DNA of 64,000 nt. It comes from Chryseobacterium sp. 7. Its GTDB lineage: Bacteria > Bacteroidota > Bacteroidia > Flavobacteriales > Weeksellaceae. The translations under genes and the position numbers were made by a program. The notes below the pieces were generated by a model. The model had not been told where the DNA came from, ran no database searches, and worked only from the letters and a program-made list of their open reading frames with translations. Below are positions 7,899 through 12,659 of the stretch, piece by piece. Position 1 is the stretch's first letter; every line of letters begins with the position of its first letter. The stretch spans positions 124,001 to 188,000 of the forward strand of contig NZ_RCCA01000002.1 of assembly GCF_003663845.1 (NCBI RefSeq). Direction: 5' to 3'.

Positions 7899-9419
7899 AT
7901 GAAATTTAATTTTTTAAAAAGAGAAAATAAAAAAGTAGTTCTAAACTATGAAGGTGCAAAAGCATTTAAAATGACACCTGCAGAAGAATTGTATAGTGCT
8001 GTTGTTACAACAGGACTGTCAGATGCCAACTATGAAAAAGGAGCTGACAGATTGGAAAGAATCCAGTCTCTGATCAAAAAAAATGATCCTGAGTTTGTAG
8101 CAAAACTCGCTGTATATGCAAGGAAAGATATGTACCTAAGATCCATTCCATTGGTTTTGACAACTGAACTGGCAAAGCATATCTCAGGTACAGACCTTGT
8201 AAGCAAAACTGTTGATGGAGTGGTGCAAAGAGCAGATGAAATTACAGAATTGCTGGCATACTACCAACTTGCGAACAAAAGAACAGATACCAAGAAGCTG
8301 AACAAACTGTCAAAGCAGATTCAGAAAGGTCTGGTGAAATCATTCAACAAATTTGATGAATACCAGTTTGCAAAATACAACAGAAAAGCAGACGTAACCT
8401 TAAAAGACGCATTATTTCTGGTTCACCCGAAAGCTAAAGATGAAAATCAGCAGGCAGTTTTCAATAAAATTGCTAACAATACACTGGAAGCTCCTTATAC
8501 ATGGGAAGTGGAACTTTCCGTTTTGGGTCAGACAAAATTTGCAGATGATACAGCAAGAAAACTGGCCTTCAAAAATAAATGGGAAGAATTAATCTTCAGC
8601 AACAAACTGGGTTACATGGCAACTATGAGAAACCTGAGAAATATTCTGGAAGCGAAGGTTTCATCTGATGCAATGAATAAAGTATGTGCCTATCTTTCTG
8701 ATGAAAGAGCCGTATCCAATTCAAAACAGCTTCCATTCAGATTTCTGGCGGCTTACAGAGAATTAAAAAACATAGATTCTCCTTATCTGTCTTCAGTATT
8801 GGAAGCATTGGAAAATGCTGTTGTGGTGAGTGCCAGAAACATTAAAGGTTTTGGTTTTGACACATCAGTGGTGATCGCTGCGGATGTATCAGGTTCTATG
8901 CAGAAAGCAGTTTCTGCTAAAAGTAAAATTTTACTCTATGATATTGGTCTGCTGATGTCTATGATCCTGAAGTCACAATGTAAAAATGTGGTAACAGGTA
9001 TCTTCGGCGACCGCTGGTTAAGGGTTCCAATGCCGAAAAATGGTATTTTAAGGAATGTAGATGCATTTTACAAACGTGAAGGTGAAGTAGGATATTCTAC
9101 CAATGGTTATCTGGTCATCGAAGATCTCATCAAAAGAAGAGAAAAGGTAGATAAAGTAATGCTTTTCACGGATACCCAAATGTGGGATAGCAGAGGAAAC
9201 AGAAACTCCTTTGAAGATACTTGGAAGAAGTACAAAGCCATTGCTCCTCATGCGAAGCTGTATATTTTTGACCTGGCAGGTTATGGTACACAGCAGCTTG
9301 ATATCAGAAAAGATGATGTACACCTTATTGCAGGTTGGTCAGACAAAATTTTCGATGTACTGAATGCGTTGGAAGACAAAAAATCTGCAGTGAAAATGAT
9401 TCAAGAAGTAGTGCTGTAA
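7899..9419 (+). CDS. TROVE/VWA protein, Ro60 (Rsr) homologue
   Basis: 506 residues. The N-terminal about 310 residues form the HEAT-like ring of the TROVE domain (ELYSAVVTTGLSDANY, FVAKLAVYARKDMYLRSIPLVLTTELA, and GYMATMRNLRNIL typical of Ro60). The C-terminal part is a von Willebrand A domain with a complete MIDAS: D329-V-S331-G-S333, the Thr of STNGY (T401) and the acidic LFTDTQMW segment. Ro60 proteins bind Y RNAs on the outer surface of the ring and the ends of misfolded RNAs in the central hole, and in bacteria help exonucleases during stress. The gene has its own operator-promoter, is followed by DUF6584, and then by an array of Y-RNA-like elements carrying the same promoter. Length is close to that of other bacterial Rsr proteins. 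Confidence 0.95.
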   Translation: MKFNFLKRENKKVVLNYEGAKAFKMTPAEELYSAVVTTGLSDANYEKGADRLERIQSLIKKNDPEFVAKLAVYARKDMYLRSIPLVLTTELAKHISGTDLVSKTVDGVVQRADEITELLAYYQLANKRTDTKKLNKLSKQIQKGLVKSFNKFDEYQFAKYNRKADVTLKDALFLVHPKAKDENQQAVFNKIANNTLEAPYTWEVELSVLGQTKFADDTARKLAFKNKWEELIFSNKLGYMATMRNLRNILEAKVSSDAMNKVCAYLSDERAVSNSKQLPFRFLAAYRELKNIDSPYLSSVLEALENAVVVSARNIKGFGFDTSVVIAADVSGSMQKAVSAKSKILLYDIGLLMSMILKSQCKNVVTGIFGDRWLRVPMPKNGILRNVDAFYKREGEVGYSTNGYLVIEDLIKRREKVDKVMLFTDTQMWDSRGNRNSFEDTWKKYKAIAPHAKLYIFDLAGYGTQQLDIRKDDVHLIAGWSDKIFDVLNALEDKKSAVKMIQEVVL

Positions 9420-9460
9420 CAGGCACTCCTTTTGAAATAAAAATAAAGTTGCTTAAAACA

Positions 9461-9985
9461 ATGGGGAATTTATTTTATAGAATTGAACAGGATCTCAAAA
9501 AAGGAAGAAAGAAAAAGGCATGTGACAGATTAAGAAATATGATCAATCAGTTTCCTAATGATCTTTCCTTAAGAAAAAAATTGGGGCATATTTATTTTGA
9601 AGCGGGGTTTCTTGATGAAGCAGGTAAATTCTGGATTCTTTCTACACCGGAGAATAATGAAATGGAAAATGCAGTAGAAATTTACAGAAACTCTTTAAGC
9701 AATTCAGGAAGTGCCATTTTAAAAGATATTGTTTTCAGAGGAAATAAAAACCTGCTTGATGAATATGCATTGAATGTAATCACTGAACTTGAAAAGGATA
9801 GTTTCATGGCTACAAAACATATTCCTGTTTTTAAAACCAAAACAAGAGAAAAAGGGAGCTACTCAGAAAACAAAACAGGTTTTTTAAGCAAAATAGGAAT
9901 TTGTTTAATCATAGGATTTATTATATCACTTCCCCTGTTAGGTATTTTTAAACTTTTTGAAATGATTTCATCATTATTTTCTTAA
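9461..9985 (+). CDS. DUF6584-family TPR-like membrane protein
   Basis: 174 residues starting MGNLFYRIEQDLKKGRKKKA. The N-terminal about 70 residues resemble tetratricopeptide helices (ACDRLRNMINQFPNDLSLRKKLGHIYFEAGFLDEAGKFW). A linker of about 60 residues follows, then one C-terminal transmembrane helix (IGICLIIGFIISLPLLGIF, about 149-167), so the protein is probably tail-anchored with the TPR part in the cytoplasm. An upstream in-frame extension to 9335 overlaps the end of the TROVE gene and is not supported. The start is 41 bases after the TROVE stop with no terminator between, so cotranscription is likely. A role in the Ro60 system is inferred from position. Confidence 0.75.
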   Translation: MGNLFYRIEQDLKKGRKKKACDRLRNMINQFPNDLSLRKKLGHIYFEAGFLDEAGKFWILSTPENNEMENAVEIYRNSLSNSGSAILKDIVFRGNKNLLDEYALNVITELEKDSFMATKHIPVFKTKTREKGSYSENKTGFLSKIGICLIIGFIISLPLLGIFKLFEMISSLFS

Positions 9986-9997
9986 TAAAAATAAAAC

Positions 9998-10033
9998 TAC
10001 GTAAATAGATTGCGTACTCACAATATAATTTTG
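9998..10033 (+). promoter_or_regulatory. shared operator-promoter P1 of the RNA array
   Basis: Inverted repeat TACGTAA-N5-TTGCGTA (9998-10016, one mismatch between arms), 9 bases, then TAATTTTG (10026-10033), which fits TANNTTTG. Architecture and spacing are identical to the TROVE promoter. Predicted transcription start near 10039. Confidence 0.75.
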
Positions 10034-10047
10034 CAGTGTTAATAATA

Positions 10048-10104
10048 CTGGTGCCGTTAGAAAGACCTACTTCGATTCCAAAAACAGACAGAGTCTTTCA
10101 CCAG
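10048..10104 (+). ncRNA. Y-like hairpin 1a (first element of the array)
   Basis: CTGGTG (10048-10053) pairs with CACCAG (10099-10104), and AAAGAC (10061-10066) pairs with GTCTTT (10093-10098). A 7-base bulge holds the conserved CCGT. The loop begins CTACTTCG, the block found after the 5' strand in nearly every module, and contains a T-loop-like TTCGATTCC. No acceptor or D arm is seen, so this is a reduced module. It lies about 10 bases after the P1 transcription start. Confidence 0.6.
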
Positions 10105-10118
10105 ATCGCCCGGTAGCT

Positions 10119-10202
10119 AACCAATGCCGTCAATAAGAGTTTCATCGTCAACTTCCAATTGAACATCAATTACTCTTATTATTAATTTTGATTGGTTTTT
10201 TT
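10119..10202 (+). ncRNA. Y-like module 1b ending in an intrinsic terminator
   Basis: Lower stem AACCAAT (10119-10125) with ATTGGTT (10191-10197); conserved TGCCGT (10125-10130); upper stem AATAAGAG (10132-10139) with CTCTTATT (10173-10180); ten unpaired bases on the 3' side. The 33-base loop has TTCATCG but no recognisable T or D arm. The 3' strand runs into seven T (10196-10202), so the stem doubles as a terminator. The P1 transcript would be about 165 nt. Confidence 0.65.
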
Positions 10203-10215
10203 AATAAAAAATAAC

Positions 10216-10251
10216 TGCGTAAATAGGATGCGCACTAGCCATATAAATTTG
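10216..10251 (+). promoter_or_regulatory. shared operator-promoter P2
   Basis: Inverted repeat TGCGTAA-N5-ATGCGCA (10216-10234, imperfect), 9 bases, TAAATTTG (10244-10251), an exact TANNTTTG. Same spacing as the TROVE promoter, P1 and P3. Predicted start near 10256. Confidence 0.7.
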
Positions 10252-10279
10252 TAAAAAATAAAACGAATAACTAATAATC

Positions 10280-10337
10280 ATGATTCATTATAAACCAAAT
10301 CTAAAAGGAATACTGTATTGAGGTTAATACTCAATAC
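10280..10337 (+). other. P2 leader: 13-codon minicistron and hairpin
   Basis: Downstream of P2 an ATG at 10280 opens a 13-codon frame (MIHYKPNLKGILY, stop at 10319-10321). It overlaps a hairpin GTATTGAG (10315-10322) / CTCAATAC (10330-10337). The sequence before the ATG (ACTAATAAT) closely matches that before the minicistron downstream of P3. No Y-type stem was found here and no U-run follows, so RNA from P2 probably reads on into the P3 region. Translation of the minicistron is unproven. Confidence 0.35.
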
Positions 10338-10363
10338 TTATGAAAAAAAATAAAAAAACAAAC

Positions 10364-10399
10364 TACGTAAAAAGATTGCACGGTTGCAATATAATTTTG
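10364..10399 (+). promoter_or_regulatory. shared operator-promoter P3 (drives modules 2-6)
   Basis: Inverted repeat TACGTAA-N5-TTGCACG (10364-10382, imperfect right arm), 9 bases, TAATTTTG (10392-10399). Same layout as the other three. Predicted start near 10405. A 6-codon minicistron (MNNHRK, 10420-10440) precedes module 2. No terminator is seen until 11250-11280, so a transcript of about 870 nt carrying five modules is expected. Confidence 0.72.
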
Positions 10400-10435
10400 T
10401 AGAAAGAAAACTAATAACTATGAATAATCATAGAA

Positions 10436-10562
10436 AGTAAGTGTCGTAAAACAGAGTTACTTCTTAAGGGACGGTAATACAGGTTCGAATCCTGTTCTGC
10501 ATAGCAGATAGTAGAAATGGTAACACCCCGTATAAGTCTCTGTTTGATTTAATTACCTTACT
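10436..10562 (+). ncRNA. Y-RNA-like module 2 with T arm
   Basis: Lower stem AGTAAG (10436-10441) / CTTACT (10557-10562); conserved TGTCGT; upper stem AAACAGAG (10449-10456) / CTCTGTTT (10538-10545); conserved TTACTTC directly after the upper strand. Inside: T arm ACAGG-TTCGAAT-CCTGT (10479-10495), then TCTGC (10496-10500) paired with GCAGA (10504-10508) across a 3-base loop, an acceptor-like stem. A D-loop-like AATGGTAAC follows, though its stem is poor. The element order is permuted relative to tRNA. Confidence 0.75.
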
Positions 10563-10569
10563 AAAATTA

Positions 10570-10715
10570 AAATCAAGTGTCGTCTTAGAATCATACTTCG
10601 GATTGATTAAACATTGGGTCGCAGGTTCGAATCCTGCCTTTTCCCTGAAAAAGGAGAAGTAGCTCAGCAGGTAGAGCAAATGCATGGAAGATTCTGAAAA
10701 ATATTACCTTGATTT
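10570..10715 (+). ncRNA. Y-RNA-like module 3, circularly permuted tRNA fold
   Basis: Lower stem AAATCAAG (10570-10577) / CTTGATTT (10708-10715), 8 perfect pairs; conserved TGTCGT; upper stem AGAATC (10587-10592) / GATTCT (10690-10695); conserved ATACTTCG. Inside: T arm GCAGG-TTCGAAT-CCTGC (10621-10637), acceptor 3' half CTTTTCC (10638-10644), 8-base loop, acceptor 5' half GGAGAAG (10653-10659), TA, and D arm GCTC-AGCAGGTA-GAGC (10662-10677). This is a tRNA opened at the anticodon and closed at the acceptor end, with the Y stem in place of the anticodon arm. Confidence 0.85.
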
Positions 10716-10717
10716 CC

Positions 10718-10828
10718 ATAAAAAGAGTGCCGTAGAGAAGGCTTACTTCGGTATAATATTGGTTCGACTCCATAACAGATCATGAAAATGATCTTGTAAA
10801 AGTCTTTTCGAACTTAGCCTCTTTTTAT
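10718..10828 (+). ncRNA. Y-RNA-like module 4, reduced core with GAAA tetraloop
   Basis: Lower stem ATAAAAAGAG (10718-10727) / CTCTTTTTAT (10819-10828), 10 perfect pairs; conserved TGCCGT; upper stem GAAGGC (10737-10742) / GTCTTT (10802-10807) with two G-U pairs; conserved TTACTTCG. A short T-like arm TGG-TTCGACT-CCA (10760-10772) is followed by GATCAT-GAAA-ATGATC (10778-10793), which seems to replace the acceptor/loop. No D arm. The module begins only 2 bases after module 3. Confidence 0.72.
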
Positions 10829-10838
10829 TTTAAAAAAC

Positions 10839-10990
10839 AAACAAGTGCCGTAGAAAAATGTTACTTCGCTCATCACGACGGGGTCACGGGTTCGAATCCC
10901 GTCTCTTCCACAACAAAAAACACGGTCTAAATAGGAAGAGTAGCTCAGTTGGTTAGAGCACGACTACATTATTCGTCTGTTGCCTTGTTT
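10839..10990 (+). ncRNA. Y-RNA-like module 5, circularly permuted tRNA fold
   Basis: Lower stem AAACAAG (10839-10845) / CTTGTTT (10984-10990); conserved TGCCGT; upper stem AAAAATG (10854-10860) / CATTATT (10967-10973, one A-A mismatch); conserved TTACTTCG. Inside: T arm ACGGG-TTCGAAT-CCCGT (10886-10902), acceptor 3' half CTCTTCC (10903-10909) followed by ACA, a 24-base linker, acceptor 5' half GGAAGAG (10934-10940, 7 perfect pairs), TA, and D arm GCTC-AGTTGGTTA-GAGC (10943-10959). This is the most tRNA-like module. Confidence 0.82.
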
Positions 10991-10994
10991 TCTC

Positions 10995-11108
10995 ATATCA
11001 GAAGCCGGAAGTGGAACGTTGAAAGATCTTTGTATTATAATTTTCTATAAGTCAGATATATTATCGGCTTTAACCCCTTTCTTCTTTCCACTTCCAGCTT
11101 CTTGATAT
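10995..11108. repeat. inverted-repeat element inserted between modules 5 and 6
   Basis: ATATCAGAAGCCGG... (10995-11016) and its near-perfect reverse complement (11086-11108, one extra base and one substitution) flank about 70 bases with no ORF. It looks like a small non-coding insertion of the kind common between flavobacterial genes. Without it, modules 5 and 6 would be about 12 bases apart, like the other neighbours in the array. Confidence 0.65.
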
Positions 11109-11116
11109 TATGATTA

Positions 11117-11248
11117 TAAAGTGTCGTTAGGAAAAAATTCATCGTAACACCATCATGGGAGGAATAGCGAAGCCGGTCACTCCGGCAAGGCTATCCGGTT
11201 CGACTCCGGCAAACGTTTAGCCCGGTTTTTTCCTTATTATTACCTTTA
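11117..11248 (+). ncRNA. Y-RNA-like module 6, variant core
   Basis: Lower stem TAAAG (11117-11121) / CTTTA (11244-11248); conserved TGTCGT; upper stem AGGAAAAAA (11129-11137) / TTTTTTCCT (11226-11234), 9 perfect pairs; the block after the upper strand is TTCATCG. The interior differs from modules 3 and 5. ATAGC/GCTAT encloses a GCCGG-TCACT-CCGGC hairpin, then a T-like arm CCGG-TTCGACT-CCGG (11195-11209). Here the T arm comes last rather than first, so the core is not permuted in the same way. Confidence 0.7.
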
Positions 11249-11249
11249 A

Positions 11250-11280
11250 AAAATGCCGGTAGATTATTGACCGGCATTTT
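11250..11280. terminator. bidirectional terminator ending the RNA array
   Basis: AAAATGCCGGT (11250-11260) / ACCGGCATTTT (11270-11280), 11 perfect pairs with a 9-base loop and T-runs in both directions. It ends the plus-strand array immediately after module 6 and overlaps the stop codon of the minus-strand HTH gene. Confidence 0.88.
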
Positions 11281-11602
11281 TCATTGTATTTCCAAGTTCT
11301 TCTTCAAACATCACTTTCCATTTTGAAAGAGTAGTTCGGCTTATCTTATATTTTCTGGACATATAACTTGTGGAATGACCATGCTTTTTCTGATACTGCA
11401 GTAATTTTAGCATAGTCTGTTTGTCATAGGTTTTGAGTTTTTGATTTTCTCTGGATTGTTTGAACAGTTTTTCATTGAACTTAAGCACATCCTCACTGGT
11501 ATGAAGCTTTTCAAGGAGTTCTTTGATTTTCGGATCCTTCAGCTTTTCCGGATATTCCATCCTGAGCATATCCAGGTATATTTTCTTGTAATTGGGGCGC
11601 AT
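11264..11602 (-). CDS. small helix-turn-helix protein, transposase OrfA-like
   Basis: 112 residues. The C-terminal half holds a Psq/IS3-OrfA-like helix-turn-helix (TMLKLLQYQKKHGHSTSYMSRKYKISRTTLSKW, about 62-94). No catalytic DDE partner is adjacent, so this is not a complete insertion sequence. It follows a second HTH gene by 11 bases in the same direction and is convergent with the RNA array. Such pairs occur repeatedly in Chryseobacterium genomes, often labelled transposase. A regulatory role, or a remnant of a mobile element, are both possible. Confidence 0.6.
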   Translation of the reverse strand: MRPNYKKIYLDMLRMEYPEKLKDPKIKELLEKLHTSEDVLKFNEKLFKQSRENQKLKTYDKQTMLKLLQYQKKHGHSTSYMSRKYKISRTTLSKWKVMFEEELGNTMKNAGQ

Positions 11603-11613
11603 GCTGTGTCTGT

Positions 11614-12042
11614 TTATCCGTTTACATTATCACTCTTTTGAAGCCATCTGTGGAGTGTACTTTTTGGGATGGAATATTCTTTAATAACTTCGCTTTGGGT
11701 CATTTCACCGGAAAGAATTCTTTTCATGATAAAGTCTTTGATTTCCTGAGTGTAAATGTTTTTTCTGAAATAGGGCGTCTTTTCAGACTTTTGCTGGTTT
11801 TTGTTGATGGCAGAAGGCGGAGCATATAAAATCATGTGCGAACTGTAGAGTCTGAAAAAATCGTATTCCAATAATTTGCTCCATCTTAGAAGAAGATCTG
11901 TATCCATAGATTTGCTGCCATACATCATTTCGACAGCTCCTTCATCTTTACCTAAAAATTTGCATATTCTCTCTGTTGTTATTTCATTTTCATCTACTCT
12001 CTCCTTAATAAATTTCCCAATATGGATTTCTTTATATAACAT
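11614..12042 (-). CDS. HTH protein, two DNA-binding-like segments
   Basis: 142 residues. The N-terminal segment (HIGKFIKERVDENEITTERICKFLGKDEGAVEMMY) looks like a Cro-type helix-turn-helix. The C-terminal segment (FIMKRILSGEMTQSEVIKEYSIPKSTLHRWLQK) is a homeodomain-like HTH. Start ATG at 12042. It is cotranscribed with the smaller HTH gene downstream. I recognise the pair as a recurrent Chryseobacterium module of unknown role. No catalytic domain is present. Confidence 0.6.
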   Translation of the reverse strand: MLYKEIHIGKFIKERVDENEITTERICKFLGKDEGAVEMMYGSKSMDTDLLLRWSKLLEYDFFRLYSSHMILYAPPSAINKNQQKSEKTPYFRKNIYTQEIKDFIMKRILSGEMTQSEVIKEYSIPKSTLHRWLQKSDNVNG

Positions 12043-12621
12043 TTTTACTGAATATTGTTCTTTTGTTTAAACTTATGTGTCAAAAAAACGGAAATAGAGA
12101 TGTATATTATCTTATATGAAAGAAAGTGAATTGTTTTAATTTGAAATTGATTAAAAAAAGAAATTATGGCGTAAAAATATTTAAAGTACTCAATAAGATT
12201 ATTAACCTTATAAAATGGATCTTTAATTTTATAAATACCTTAAAAACAGGTGGGTAGGGGCACCTTAATACTTGGGTATATTTTTTATTTTTAATGGGTT
12301 TCCTCTTCTTCTCTCTTCAAACTCCTCTTCCTTCCATTTGTGTAAAATAATATATAACCTATTAAGGTTTTTATATAATTCTGTGGGTTAAAGCTGAATA
12401 GAGATTCATAATCAGCTTTTGACGCGTTGAATTTTAATTAGTACCAAATAATTGCTTATTCGCTTCCAAATGTAAACAAAAATAATAAGCAATAATAGAT
12501 GAAAATGTAAAAAATGTACTTTATATATTTATTTTAATTAAAATTAACAATTAATAACAGTTGTGGTAGTGATTATTTAAATCTCTACTTCTAATTGTGA
12601 AGAAATGATAAAAAGAAAAAA
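12043..12621. other. intergenic spacer without recognisable gene
   Basis: About 580 AT-rich bases between the divergent HTH pair and the SulP gene. No ORF, tRNA-like element or copy of the Ro60-type operator was seen, only short A/T runs and a pyrimidine-rich patch near 12300-12340. Confidence 0.5.
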
Positions 12622-12652
12622 TTGTATACCATTGAGACAGTCCATACCTTTG
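12622..12652 (+). promoter_or_regulatory. flavobacterial promoter of sulP
   Basis: TTG (12622-12624), 20 bases, TACCTTTG (12645-12652), an exact TANNTTTG. The start codon is only 8 bases past the -7 box, so the mRNA would be nearly leaderless. Confidence 0.55.
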
Positions 12653-12659
12653 CCAATCA

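Noticed and set aside
9335..9460. Longer N-terminus for the DUF6584 protein
   Set aside because: The extension lies inside the end of the TROVE gene in another frame; ATG 9461 gives a normal start.
10464..10773. Two overlapping minus-strand ORFs (73 and 60 residues) with words such as GFEPATQ and RIRTCDP
   Set aside because: These peptides are the well-known spurious translations of the antisense of tRNA T arms. They arise from the GGTTCGAATCC segments of modules 2 and 3 and support the RNA reading, not a gene.
10570..10990. Ordinary tRNA genes in modules 3 and 5
   Set aside because: T and D arms and acceptor halves are present, but in permuted order and without an anticodon arm, so they cannot give a standard tRNA.
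11264..12042. Complete insertion sequence
   Set aside because: Only HTH proteins are present; no DDE catalytic gene and no flanking terminal repeats were seen.
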